A stretch of DNA of 64,000 nucleotides from Streptomyces sp. f51. Lineage in GTDB: Bacteria > Actinomycetota > Actinomycetes > Streptomycetales > Streptomycetaceae. How positions within the stretch are numbered: the first letter of the stretch is position 1; the number at the start of each line of letters is the position of its first letter. Below are positions 36,152 to 44,692 of the stretch, piece after piece. The stretch spans positions 4,125,001-4,189,000 of the forward strand of contig NZ_CP149798.1 in the NCBI RefSeq assembly GCF_037940415.1. Direction: 5' to 3'. A program made the translations under genes and the position numbers. The notes below the pieces were generated by a model. It worked only from the letters and a program-made list of their open reading frames with translations. It made no database searches and had not been told where the DNA came from.

Positions 36152-37057
36152 TCAGCTCTTCTTCGCCGCCGACCGGGACGGCGAGGCACTCTTCGAAGCG
36201 GTCTTCGACGTGTCCCCGGCGGCGGTCTTCGACGGCGAGGCCGACGGCGACTTGGCGGAGGACGGAGCCTTGGACGAGGTGGCCGGGTCCGGGGAGCCGG
36301 AACCCGCCGAGCCACCGTCCCCGTTCGCGGCGGACACCGCGCCCACCGCCTCCTTCGCGGCCTTCTCGGCCGCCTTCAGCAGCGTGTCCGCGTCCGGGGT
36401 CTTCTCACCCGCGAGACCGGCGCCGTTGTAGTCGAGCGTCACGACCACGTTCTCCACGCGCGCCACGATCGTCTGCTGCTTGAAGGAGCCTTCCTTCTTC
36501 TTCAGCCCGTACCGCACGGCCGTCGCCTCGGCGCCCGTCCCGGCGACCGGCGCCGACTTGCTGCCGAGAGCGCCGTCCACCGTCTGCGCGCCGGAGACCT
36601 GCTTCTGGAAGTACGCGTGGGCCTGGTCGTCGCCCGAGCCGCGCGCGTCCGAGTCGAAACGGAGCAGCGCCACGTTCAGCCAGCGGAACTGAGAGCCCTT
36701 CACCCCGTTGTTGTCGAGGCTGCTCCAGTTGCAGTTGCCGCGCTGCTTGGGCTCGTCCAGCTTGCCCGACTTACCCGACTTGGCCCCCTTCGGGACCAGT
36801 TCGTCCAGCGTCTTCTGCGACAGCACCGAACACGCCTTGGGCAGCGTCGTGTACGCGGCGGGCTGGACGGTGGGGGCCGCACTGCTCGCGGACACCGTCG
36901 CTCCCGGTCCCGCGCTCTCGTTCTTCTGCGCGTCGTCACCGGAGCCGGAGTCCGAGGAACAGCCCGCGACGACGAACATCACCGGGACGGCGGCCGCGCT
37001 GACAAGGATGCGGGAGAGTCGCTGGGCTCGGCCTGCTCGCTGTACTGGTCGGTGCAT
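36152..37057 (-). CDS. DUF3558-type lipoprotein 1
   Basis: A 301-residue lipoprotein. The signal peptide ends in FVVAGC (lipobox, Cys near 33). The body (75-245) has paired cysteines in LPKACSVLSQKTLDELVP and RGNCNWSS, the DUF3558 pattern. The last 60 residues are a Ser/Ala/Lys-rich tail. Function is unknown; it would sit outside the membrane. ATG 37057 has GAAGGA upstream. A related lipoprotein lies 145 bases upstream on the same strand, likely an old duplication. Confidence 0.82.
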   Translation of the reverse strand: MHRPVQRAGRAQRLSRILVSAAAVPVMFVVAGCSSDSGSGDDAQKNESAGPGATVSASSAAPTVQPAAYTTLPKACSVLSQKTLDELVPKGAKSGKSGKLDEPKQRGNCNWSSLDNNGVKGSQFRWLNVALLRFDSDARGSGDDQAHAYFQKQVSGAQTVDGALGSKSAPVAGTGAEATAVRYGLKKKEGSFKQQTIVARVENVVVTLDYNGAGLAGEKTPDADTLLKAAEKAAKEAVGAVSAANGDGGSAGSGSPDPATSSKAPSSAKSPSASPSKTAAGDTSKTASKSASPSRSAAKKS

Positions 37058-37202
37058 GGTTCCTTCACTCGTGGCTCGTGGTACGGCCGCACATGGCACG
37101 TGCGACCGGTCGGGTCCGAGGGGCCACGGTACGCGGTGGGGCGCCAGGACGGTTCCCGTTCGGGGGGTTTGCGCCCCGGTGCACCCAGTGGCCTTGAGGC
37201 CG

Positions 37203-38063
37203 TCAGCTGTTGAGCCGGGAATCCAGCTTCTGGGCCAGTTTCAGCGCCCTGTCCTGCAATTCCTTGCTGTCCGGGGCACTCGCGGAAGCCGTCGGCTGCT
37301 CCGAGTATTCGATCGTCACGATCACGTTGGACGTGCGGAACACCACAGTCACCGTGCGCTGCTGAGCCGTCGACGAACCGGTGCTCAGCTTGTCGTCGAG
37401 GTACGCCTCGTCGCCGAGATCCTCCAGAACGCGCGAGCGGAGATCGGCCGGAGTCTGCGAGGCGGAGGCGCCGGGGGCCGAAGGGGCGCCGGAGGCGGCG
37501 CCGTTGTCCCCGCCGGCGTTGTCGTCGGCCTGGCCGCTCGCGCTGCCGCTCGGACTCGCGGTGGCGCCACCGGATGCGGACGCCGAGGCGGACGCGGAGG
37601 CCGAGGCGGCGGGCGCGGGGAGGTCGGCCGCCGTCTGCTTGGAGGCGTACAGCTCCTCGGCCTTGTTCTCGTCGCTCACCGTGTTGTCGTACGAGACCAC
37701 GCGCTCGAAGTCGATGGACAGGTGGTCCGTGGCGGCGGCGGACGCCACCTTCCAGTCGCAGCCGTCACGCCGGTCCGTGTCGTACGTGAGCGTGGCCTCG
37801 CCCGCGTACGCCTTCTCCTGCTGCGCCTCGTCGTTGCTCTCCTGGATGCCGGGCAGCAGCGTGTCGAGCGTGTCGTGATCGGCCGCCCCGCACGCCTCCG
37901 GGAGGGTGCGGTACTTGCCCGGCTGGGCCACCGGGGCCGTCGTGCCCGTGTCGCCGCCCTTGGAGTCCGGAGCCGAACCGCCCGCGCCCCCGGCGCCCGT
38001 GCAGCCCGCCAGCACGGCCGCGAGGAGCACGGCGGCGCCAGATACGTACGCCTTCCGCTGCAC
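37203..38063 (-). CDS. DUF3558-like lipoprotein 2
   Basis: A 286-residue lipoprotein with lipobox AAVLAGC (Cys near 21). Like its neighbour it has YRTLPEACGA and DGCDWKV cysteines and a beta-rich C-terminus with VIVTIEYSEQ. An Ala/Ser-rich low-complexity stretch (about 145-190) splits the domain. GTG 38063 is the start. It is divergent from rtcB across about 200 bases. The two lipoproteins share layout but little sequence. Confidence 0.78.
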   Translation of the reverse strand: MQRKAYVSGAAVLLAAVLAGCTGAGGAGGSAPDSKGGDTGTTAPVAQPGKYRTLPEACGAADHDTLDTLLPGIQESNDEAQQEKAYAGEATLTYDTDRRDGCDWKVASAAATDHLSIDFERVVSYDNTVSDENKAEELYASKQTAADLPAPAASASASASASASGGATASPSGSASGQADDNAGGDNGAASGAPSAPGASASQTPADLRSRVLEDLGDEAYLDDKLSTGSSTAQQRTVTVVFRTSNVIVTIEYSEQPTASASAPDSKELQDRALKLAQKLDSRLNS

Positions 38064-38265
38064 GGTCAGGCTCCTCTCGACGGTTCCCGACGGCGCTTCG
38101 GCCCGGGTGTCCTGTGGTTATTCGGTTGCCGCGCGGGGGCGGCCCCTGGAGACAATGTGTATCGCACGCACAGCCGTGGACGCCGGTCCGTTGTCCTATA
38201 CGTCGACCTAGGCGCCGGTTTTGCGATTTAAGACTTCTGTTGGTTTTGTGGGGGAAGAGGACGAT

Positions 38266-39459
38266 ATGTCGTACGTAGAGATGCCGGGAGCGCGGGTTCC
38301 CATCCGTATGTGGACCGACCCCGCCTCGGTCGAGGACGTCGCGCTCCGCCAGCTCCAGAACGTGGCGACCCTTCCCTGGATCAAGGGGCTCGCCGTCATG
38401 CCGGACGTCCACTACGGCAAGGGCGCGACGGTCGGCTCGGTCATCGCGATGCGGGACGCCGTGTGCCCGGCGGCGGTGGGGGTCGACATCGGCTGCGGAA
38501 TGTCCGCGGTCAAGACCTCCCTCACCGCCAACGACCTCCCCGGCGACCTCTCGCGACTGCGCTCGCAGATCGAGCAGGCGATCCCGGTGGGCCGCGGGAT
38601 GCACGACTCCCCGGTCTCCCCGGACGGTTTCCACGGCCTGGCCACGGCCGGGTGGGACGACTTCTGGGGGCGGTTCGACGGGGTGGCGGACGCGGTGAAG
38701 TTCCGCGAGGAGCGGGCTGTCAAGCAGATGGGGACGCTAGGCGCCGGAAATCACTACATCGAACTCTTGTTCGATTCTGAGGGCGTTGTGTGGCTTACGC
38801 TGCACTCCGGTTCCCGGAACATCGGCAAGGAGCTGGCCGAGCATCACATCGGTGTCGCGCAGAAGCTCCCGCACAACCAGGGGCTGGTCGACAGGGACCT
38901 CGCCGTCTTCGTGGCGGACACACCTCAGATGGCGGCGTACCGCAACGACCTGTTCTGGGCCCAGGAGTACGCGAAGTACAACCGCACGCTCATGATGGCG
39001 CTCCTCAAGAACGTGATCCGCAAGGAGTTCAAGAAGGCGAAGCCGGTCTTCGAGCCGGAGATCTCCTGCCACCACAACTACGTTGCGGAGGAGCGGTACG
39101 AGGGCATGGACCTGCTCGTCACGCGTAAGGGTGCCATTCGCGCGGGCTCCGGCGAGTACGGGATCATCCCGGGCTCCATGGGGACCAGCTCGTACATCGT
39201 GAAGGGTCTCGGCAACGAGAAGGCCTTCAACTCGGCGTCGCACGGCGCGGGTCGGCGCATGAGCCGCAACGCCGCGAAGCGCCGGTTCACGACGAAGGAC
39301 CTGGAGGAGCAGACGCGAGGTGTGGAGTGCCGCAAGGACTCCGGCGTCGTGGACGAGATCCCGGGCGCGTACAAGCCGATCGAGCAGGTGATGGAGCAGC
39401 AGCGTGACCTCGTGGAAGTCGTAGCGAAGCTGAAGCAGTTCATCTGCGTGAAGGGTTGA
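38266..39459 (+). CDS. rtcB: RtcB RNA ligase
   Basis: A 397-residue RtcB, which joins RNA 2',3'-cyclic phosphate and 5'-OH ends using GTP and manganese. Metal and active-site blocks are AVGVDIGCGM (Cys), GTLGAGNHYIE, HSGSRNIGKELAEHH, and the guanylated histidine in SASHGAGRRMSR. Length matches the family, and no intein is present. ATG 38266 has gaggac upstream. In bacteria RtcB repairs broken RNA. A LAGLIDADG endonuclease gene lies tail-to-tail just after it. Confidence 0.95.
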   Translation: MSYVEMPGARVPIRMWTDPASVEDVALRQLQNVATLPWIKGLAVMPDVHYGKGATVGSVIAMRDAVCPAAVGVDIGCGMSAVKTSLTANDLPGDLSRLRSQIEQAIPVGRGMHDSPVSPDGFHGLATAGWDDFWGRFDGVADAVKFREERAVKQMGTLGAGNHYIELLFDSEGVVWLTLHSGSRNIGKELAEHHIGVAQKLPHNQGLVDRDLAVFVADTPQMAAYRNDLFWAQEYAKYNRTLMMALLKNVIRKEFKKAKPVFEPEISCHHNYVAEERYEGMDLLVTRKGAIRAGSGEYGIIPGSMGTSSYIVKGLGNEKAFNSASHGAGRRMSRNAAKRRFTTKDLEEQTRGVECRKDSGVVDEIPGAYKPIEQVMEQQRDLVEVVAKLKQFICVKG

Positions 39460-39463
39460 TGCC

Positions 39464-39490
39464 GGTGGGGCCCCGCTTCGGGGCCTCACC
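39464..39490. terminator. bidirectional terminator between rtcB and the endonuclease gene
   Basis: Arms 39464-39475 and 39479-39490 pair over 12 bp with one G-U, around a three-base loop. It starts four bases after the rtcB stop and ends ten bases before the end of the opposing gene. Confidence 0.8.
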
Positions 39491-39500
39491 GTTCGGTCGG

Positions 39501-40380
39501 TCAGGCGCCGGCAGGCAGGGGGGTCTTGCCGGTCCGCAGGCGCCAGAGGCGGACGTAGCAGCTCTTCTCGGTCCTGCCGAGTTCCTTGGCTGCTGCGGCG
39601 TCGTTGTTCAGCGCCAACAGCAGTCGGTCCTCCGATGGCGTCCAGCGGCGGCGGTCGGGTGCTACACGCATGTCGGCCGGGCGGGACCAAGTGCCGAGGG
39701 CTGCGGCGGCAGTCCGCTTGCGGTCCAGTGACAGGCAGCCCGGATAGTAGAGGTGGGCTCCCAATTTCTGTGCCGCTTCTGTCGTGTACAGGATGTTGAA
39801 GATGCCGTCTCGGGCATTGCGCTTGAGAGACCGCTCTACGCCGGTGATCCTGCCTGCGTAGAAACACAGGTAGGCGCCGATGGCGGCGCTGGCGGTGGTG
39901 AGAGAAACGAATGGCAGGCCCTTGGCGGTGAAGCCCACCGAACCGTCCGCGTCGACCACTCCTCGGAGATAGTCGCGTTGCGAGAAGGCGACGCGCGGAG
40001 GTGCGATGGTCCTGGACTTGCGGCCGTAGCAGGCCGAGTTCGTTCAGCTTCGTCCTTGCCTCTAGGGCGCACAGGGTCCAGATGGACGATTCGTGCGAGG
40101 CGGCGAAGTTCGTGGTTCGGGTCCGTCCGGAGATGCTGCTGTTGTACGGGGTCAGGCGTTGGAACTCATGCAGGATGCCGACGTCGCGAGCGCTGAGCTC
40201 GACGGTCAGGCGGCCTTTCCGGCCCGTCCCCTTGGACAGGTGCCCGTCGGCTTGCAGGAAGCCGAACATGTAGGCGTAGTCGGGGACTTCGAGATCCATG
40301 AACTCTGGTGCCGTGCTGCGGGATTCGTTCGGAGCGCAGGGGAGCGCGTTAGGCTCGCGGTCAGCCATCAGGAAGCTCAC
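39501..40380 (-). pseudogene. LAGLIDADG homing endonuclease, frameshifted
   Basis: Two reading frames join into one LAGLIDADG endonuclease of about 290 residues. The 5' frame (from GTG 40380) carries the first motif YMFGFLQADGHL and runs through TKLNELGLL. At about 40029 an extra base shifts the frame. The second frame then reads GRKSRTIAPPRVAFSQRDY and LRGVVDADGSVGF, the second motif, and continues to 39501. The C-terminus WTPSEDRLLLALN with ELGRTEKSCYVRLWRLR is a SANT/Myb-like DNA-binding helix set. Both active-site aspartates survive, so the damage looks recent. Codon use is less GC-rich than neighbours. Confidence 0.8.
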
Positions 40381-40556
40381 TTCCGTGCTGGTCAGGCCCT
40401 CGGGCGGGATGGCAGTCCCGGCCGGGGGCCGTCGTTCTGATGTTGTGGCGCGAGCCTAGGTCGGGCGTTCGGGTGGCGTGCGGGTGATCGAGTCGGTTCA
40501 CCCGTGCGAGGTATGTGTCGGGCAGTTGAGGTGCGGCGTTGCTCTCGGTTGGTGGG

Positions 40557-40745
40557 TCACTTTGTTGACAGGACTGCCCAGATCATGACGAAGGCCACGA
40601 TGTGGATGCCGAAGAGGAAGTACGCCAGGTAGTACCAGACGTAGCGTTCGCGTTTCTTCTCCAGGGCCAGGCGGGCCTGTTCGTCCGCCCGGGACGGGGA
40701 CGGAGGCCGGGGCGGCTCTGTGGCGGGGGGCTCGTCCGGTGTCAC
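40557..40745 (-). CDS. small single-span membrane protein
   Basis: A 62-residue protein starting at GTG 40745, which overlaps the stop of the SDR gene (GTGA). A Pro/Glu-rich N-terminus and a basic helix ALEKKRERYVWYY precede one membrane span (LAYFLFGIHIVAFVMIWAVL). Function is unknown. The overlap says it is co-translated with the SDR enzyme. Confidence 0.72.
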   Translation of the reverse strand: MTPDEPPATEPPRPPSPSRADEQARLALEKKRERYVWYYLAYFLFGIHIVAFVMIWAVLSTK

Positions 40746-41509
40746 AGTTCGCGGTGGATCTTCGTGTTCGACGCCTGGGCGCGGGGGCGGACGACCAGGA
40801 GGTCGATGTTCACGTGGCTGGGCCGGGTGACCGCCCACGTGATCGTCTCGGCGACGTCGTCCGCGGTCAGGGGCTGGGCGACGCCCGCGTAGACCTTGGC
40901 GGCCTTCTCGGTGTCGCCGCCGAAGCGGGTGAGGGCGAACTCCTCGGTCTTGACCATGCCGGGCGCCACCTCGATCACGCGGACCGGCGTGCCGACGATC
41001 TCCAGGCGCAGCGTCTCTGCGAGCACGTGCTCGGCATGCTTGGCGGCCACGTAGCCGCCGCCGCCCTCGTACGTGCCGTGGCCCGCCGTGGAGGACAGGA
41101 CGACGACCGTGCCGTCGCCGCTGGCGGTGAGCGCGGGGAGCAGGGCCTGGGTGATGTTCAGGGTGCCGATGACGTTCGTCTCGTACATCTGGCGCCACTG
41201 GGCCGGGTCGCCGGTCGAGACCGGGTCGGCGCCGAGGGCGCCGCCGGCGTTGTTGACCAGCACGCCGATGGTCTTGAACGCCGTCGCGAACTCGTCGACC
41301 GCGGTGCGGTCCGTGATGTCCAGGGCGTACGCGGTCGCCTGGCCGCCCGCCGTGGTGATCTCCTCCGCCAGGGCCTCGATGCGGTCCTTGCGGCGGGCCG
41401 TGAGGACGACGCGGTAGCCCTCGGCCGCGAGCCGGCGGGCCGTCGCGGCGCCGATTCCGCTGCTTGCACCGGTGATGACGGCGATACGGGATGCGGCGGC
41501 GGGGGTCAT
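40742..41509 (-). CDS. SDR-family oxidoreductase
   Basis: A 255-residue classical short-chain dehydrogenase. The cofactor motif is AVITGASSGIGAATARRLA, then LVNNAGGALGADPV, and the active site is VVVLSSTAGHGTYEGGGGYVAAKH (catalytic Ser, Tyr and Lys). The arginine after the first strand (LTARRKDRIE) favours NADP. It resembles the YdfG/serine-3-dehydrogenase group; substrate unknown. ATG 41509. The small membrane protein gene overlaps its end. Confidence 0.9.
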   Translation of the reverse strand: MTPAAASRIAVITGASSGIGAATARRLAAEGYRVVLTARRKDRIEALAEEITTAGGQATAYALDITDRTAVDEFATAFKTIGVLVNNAGGALGADPVSTGDPAQWRQMYETNVIGTLNITQALLPALTASGDGTVVVLSSTAGHGTYEGGGGYVAAKHAEHVLAETLRLEIVGTPVRVIEVAPGMVKTEEFALTRFGGDTEKAAKVYAGVAQPLTADDVAETITWAVTRPSHVNIDLLVVRPRAQASNTKIHREL

Positions 41510-41565
41510 ACGGCTGCTCCTTGGCGGGGTCTGCGGTCTGAGGTCTCCGGCCAGGATAGGCGGGG

Positions 41566-41904
41566 TCAGTTGCCCCCTCGGGGGGCGTACATGATCACGG
41601 CGGCTCCGGCCAGGCAGATCAGGGCGCCGGTGATGTCCCAGCGGTCGGGGCGGTAGCCGTCGGCGACCACGCCCCAGGCGAGGGAGCCGGCCACGAAGAC
41701 TCCGCCGTACGCGGCCAGGACGCGGCCGAACTCGGCGTCGGGCTGGAGGGTGGCCACGAAGCCGTACAGGCCGAGCGCCATGATGCCGGCGCCGATCCAC
41801 AGGGCGCCGCGGTGTTCGCGTACGCCCTGCCAGACGAGCCAGGCGCCGCCGATCTCCAGGAGAGCGGCGAGGACGAAGAGGGCGGCGGAGCGGGCGATCA
41901 GCAT
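41566..41904 (-). CDS. YnfA-family membrane protein
   Basis: A 112-residue, four-span membrane protein of the YnfA (UPF0060) family, a relative of small multidrug resistance transporters. Typical parts are LFVLAALLEIGGAWLVWQ, WIGAGIMALGLYGFVATLQ, GRVLAAYGGVFVAGSLAWG and the ending GAAVIMYAPR. The transport role is unproven. It is 57 bases upstream of the SDR gene on the same strand and may be co-transcribed. Confidence 0.9.
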   Translation of the reverse strand: MLIARSAALFVLAALLEIGGAWLVWQGVREHRGALWIGAGIMALGLYGFVATLQPDAEFGRVLAAYGGVFVAGSLAWGVVADGYRPDRWDITGALICLAGAAVIMYAPRGGN

Positions 41905-41927
41905 GGGGTCACTTTGCCAGGGGCGCG

Positions 41928-42064
41928 GGGTCGGGGCCGTGCCGGTGCATCAGCCCGTCGCCGTTGGATGAGGAGTGACCGTCGGTGGCGACGGGCATCG
42001 ATGTACCGGCCCGGCCCCTCGCGTCGCATTCCGGGTGCGGCTGCGTCGTGGTGCCCGGTCCACC
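41928..42064 (-). repeat. dispersed 137-bp hairpin element, copy B
   Basis: The inverted counterpart of 46561-46697, the same length and nearly identical along the whole 137 bases. Arms 41935-41962 and 41987-42016 make the long hairpin, with one added mismatch in the outer stem. It begins 24 bases before the ynfA start, so it covers that gene's promoter side. Confidence 0.85.
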
Positions 42065-42067
42065 TCC

Positions 42068-42288
42068 CAGCCCTCGGCCGCGGAGGGCTTCAGCCCCCGG
42101 CCGTGGAAGGTTTCAGCCCCGGCTGCGGAAGGTTTCAGCCCCCGGGCCGGCGAATCGTCAGCCCCGGTCGCGGAAGATTCGGCCCCTGGCTGGCGAAACG
42201 TCAGCCCAGGCCGCCGCAACGTCGGCCCAGGCCGTGGCCATGCCATCCCCGGGCCGGCGAAATCTCAGCCCCTCCGGCGTTTGAGGAG
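42068..42288. repeat. helically phased ~22-bp degenerate array
   Basis: A CAGCCC-like core recurs at 42068, 42091, 42114, 42136, 42159, 42180, 42202, 42223, 42244 and 42266. Spacings are 21-23 bases, about two DNA turns. Between cores the sequence is variable but often cggctgcggaaggttt-like. No convincing gene covers it. Confidence 0.75.
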
Positions 42289-42452
42289 CGGGGGCTGGGG
42301 CGGAGCCCCGGGGGGTGGTCTCTCCGCCGGTCGGCCCTTCGGGTTCCGGTTCCGGTTCCGGGGAGCGTTCAGCCCCTCCGGGGATTGAGGAGCGGGGGTC
42401 TGGGGCGGAGCCCCGGGTTCGGGTTGGGTAGGGGCGGAGGGGGCGAAAGAAG
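42265..42452 (-). repeat. dispersed repeat module M2, copies 2 and 3
   Basis: Two inverted copies of the module, at 42265-42316 and 42367-42452. The second copy matches the reverse complement of 46450-46538 across about 85 bases, including ggggcggagccccgggttcg. The rest, up to the MarR gene at 42530, has no structure I recognise. Confidence 0.75.
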
Positions 42453-42529
42453 GCTGGTGGGGGGAGCGGGGCGGTGGTTGGTGGGGATGTGCGGCGTACG
42501 ATTTGGCTGGGCTGGTGGAAGGGGGCCGT

Positions 42530-43033
42530 ATGGCCACGGCTGGGGAAGCGCGGGGGCGGTTGCTGGAGGAACTGGCGGTCGTCTCGCGGCGTTACATGGC
42601 CTCGTACGCACTGTTCAACCAGGCCCTCGCCGACCACGTCGGCCTGCACCCGACGGACGTCCAGTGCGTGAATCTGCTCAGCCTGGAGGACGGGCCCGTG
42701 ACCACCGGGCGGATCGCCGAGATGACGGGGCTGACGACCGGCTCGGCCACACGGCTGGTGGACCGGCTGGAGAAGGCCGGGTACGTCGTGCGGGAGCGCG
42801 ATGTGGTGGACCGGCGGCGGGTGCTGGTGGCGACCGTGCCGGAGAGGATCGCCGAGTTCGGGCGGATGTGGGAACGGCTGGGCGCGGGCTGGTACGGCCT
42901 GTTCGACGGGCTCGACGACGCCGAGGTCGCCCTGATCATCGGGCACATGCGCCGCACGGTCGACTTCAGCGCCGTGCAGGTGGCCCGGCTGCGGTCGGGG
43001 GACTTCCAGGACGCCCCGGACGAGGTGTCGTAG
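42530..43033 (+). CDS. MarR-family transcriptional regulator
   Basis: A 167-residue MarR protein. The winged helix covers LHPTDVQCVNLLSLEDGPVT, the recognition helix TTGSATRLVDRLEKAGYVVR and the wing RERDVVDRRRVLVATV. Such dimers usually repress nearby efflux or detoxification genes and release on binding small aromatic ligands. ATG 42530 has ggaaggggg upstream. It converges on an MFS exporter, and a flavin monooxygenase operon lies beyond. Confidence 0.9.
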   Translation: MATAGEARGRLLEELAVVSRRYMASYALFNQALADHVGLHPTDVQCVNLLSLEDGPVTTGRIAEMTGLTTGSATRLVDRLEKAGYVVRERDVVDRRRVLVATVPERIAEFGRMWERLGAGWYGLFDGLDDAEVALIIGHMRRTVDFSAVQVARLRSGDFQDAPDEVS

Positions 43034-43089
43034 CGCGACCGGACGGGCTCCGGGCTCCGGATTCCGGGCTACGGGCTTACGGCGTTCGT

Positions 43090-43110
43090 GCCGAGTGCCG
43101 AGTGCCGAGT
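43090..43110. repeat. 7-bp triplicate repeat
   Basis: gccgagt occurs three times head-to-tail at 43090, 43097 and 43104, between the convergent MarR and MFS genes. It is a short slippage repeat with no evident role. Confidence 0.7.
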
Positions 43111-43126
43111 GCGGGGGCGTGGGCCT

Positions 43127-44551
43127 CTAGTGGTGCTGGTCCGGTGCCTTGTGGGGGAGCAGGGCTACGAGGGGGCAGCACAGGAGGGTGATGGCGGCCA
43201 CGACCGTGAGGCTCACGGTGGTGGCGTGGGTCCCGCCGCCGTGGGTGCGGAAGTAGACGCTGGTGACGGCCGCGGCTCCGATCGCGTTGGCGAGTTGCTG
43301 GACGGCGCCGAGTGAGCCGCCCGCGCTGCCGGCCTCGGCGGGGGCGATGTCGCCGATGGTGACGTCGTAGAGCGAGCCGAAGCAGGCGCCCATGCCGAGG
43401 CCGGTGACGAACAGCGGGGGGACCAGGGCCCAGCCGCCGGTGTCCGTGCCGGAGGTGGTGACGAGGATGAGCAGGTGGACCGTTCCGGCGAGGGTGACGA
43501 GGAAGCCGGTGAGGACCAGACGGCGGCCGAGGCGGTTGATCAGGCGGTAGCCGGCGATCGAGGCGACGACGATGCCCGCGGACAGGGGCGTCAGGGCGAG
43601 CGCGGCGGCCGCGGGGGAGCGGCCGAGGCCCTGCTGGAGGAAGAGCGAGACGACGTAGAGGAGGCCGGCGACCGCGGCGAAGAAGGCGACACCGGTGAGC
43701 AGTCCCGAGGTGAAGCCGCGGTTGTGCAGGAGGGAGGGCCGGATCAGGGGGCTGGGCGCGGTGCGCTGGCGGTGGCAGAACCCGGCGGACAGCGCGAGTC
43801 CGGCGAGCAGGAACAGGGCGGGGAGCGCCTTCCAGCCGTGTGCCGAGCCTTCGATGAGGCCGGTGAGCAGGGCGAGCATGGTGGCGCCGAGGAGGACGGA
43901 GCCGGGGACGTCGACGCTGGTCGTGCGGTCTCCGGTGTCGCGGGGGAGCAGCCGGGCGGCGGCGAGGGCCGCGGCGCCGCCGAGGGCGATGTTGATCAGG
44001 AACATCGGGCGCCAGCCGAGGCCGGCGAGGTCGGCGTCGACGATGAACCCGGCGAGGACGGGGCCGCCGACGGCGGAGAGGCCCATCACCGGTCCGAACA
44101 GGCTGTAGGCCTTGCCGATCTGGTCGCGGGGCCAGGTCGCGCCGAGGATGCCGAAGCCCTGGGGGATGACGAGGGCGCCGAACGCGCCCTGGACGAGCCG
44201 GGCGGTCACGAGGGTCGCGGGGGTCGGCGCGAGGCCGCAGGCGGTTGAGGCGAGGGTGAAGCCGGCGAGGCCGGTCAGGAAGAGCCGGCGGCGGCCGTAC
44301 TTGTCGCCGAGCCGTCCGCCGAGGACGAGCAGGACGCCGAGCGCGAGGGCGTAGGACGCGCCGAGCCACTGGATGAGGGCGGTGCCGCCGCCGAGGTCGT
44401 GGGCGATGGTCGGGGCGGCGATGTTGGTGATGGTGCCGTCGAGGAGGTCCAGGACGTCGGCGGCGAGGACGACGCCGAGGATCGCCCAGCGGGCGCGGGC
44501 GGGAGGGTGCTGCTCCCTGGATTCTGTTGTGTTGTGCAGTATCTGTGTCAC
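43127..44551 (-). CDS. MFS exporter, DHA2-type (14 spans)
   Basis: A 474-residue drug:proton antiporter-like protein with about 14 hydrophobic segments. Family marks are motif A GGRLGDKYGRRRLF and the motif D1-like region DLLDGTITNIAAPTIAHDLG, with motif C nearby (GPVMGLSAVGGPVLAGFI). It probably exports toxic compounds or antibiotics. GTG 44551 has no clear ribosome-binding site. It is divergent from the luciferase-like monooxygenase gene across 141 bases and convergent with marR. Confidence 0.87.
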   Translation of the reverse strand: MTQILHNTTESREQHPPARARWAILGVVLAADVLDLLDGTITNIAAPTIAHDLGGGTALIQWLGASYALALGVLLVLGGRLGDKYGRRRLFLTGLAGFTLASTACGLAPTPATLVTARLVQGAFGALVIPQGFGILGATWPRDQIGKAYSLFGPVMGLSAVGGPVLAGFIVDADLAGLGWRPMFLINIALGGAAALAAARLLPRDTGDRTTSVDVPGSVLLGATMLALLTGLIEGSAHGWKALPALFLLAGLALSAGFCHRQRTAPSPLIRPSLLHNRGFTSGLLTGVAFFAAVAGLLYVVSLFLQQGLGRSPAAAALALTPLSAGIVVASIAGYRLINRLGRRLVLTGFLVTLAGTVHLLILVTTSGTDTGGWALVPPLFVTGLGMGACFGSLYDVTIGDIAPAEAGSAGGSLGAVQQLANAIGAAAVTSVYFRTHGGGTHATTVSLTVVAAITLLCCPLVALLPHKAPDQHH

Positions 44552-44658
44552 GCAGGTAAATGTCGCGCATGGGGTGGGGTGCGGTCAAGCGGTATTCGCG
44601 GAGGGAGGTGCGGACGGGGTGCGGAATAGCTGGGGAAGGGTGGTGGTTCGAGGGTATG

Positions 44659-44672
44659 GTTGAACAATCAAC
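44659..44672. promoter_or_regulatory. candidate MarR operator
   Basis: GTTGAACAATCAAC is an inverted repeat (GTTGA, four bases, TCAAC) 20 bases before the monooxygenase start codon, where a repressor would block transcription. Symmetry and size suit a MarR dimer; the nearby marR gene is the obvious candidate. Confidence 0.5.
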
Positions 44673-44692
44673 AACTTGGAGGGTGAGCGACC

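Noticed and set aside
34568..37213. An 881-codon frame antisense to DUF2637 and DUF3558 genes
   Set aside because: It crosses two genes, has Leu/Arg-biased composition and no recognisable domain.
38266..39459. Intein in rtcB
   Set aside because: The RtcB reading is continuous at normal length with all active-site blocks; the endonuclease is outside and on the other strand.
42068..42288. CRISPR array
   Set aside because: The units are only about 22 bp with degenerate cores and no repeat-spacer pattern, and no cas gene is near.
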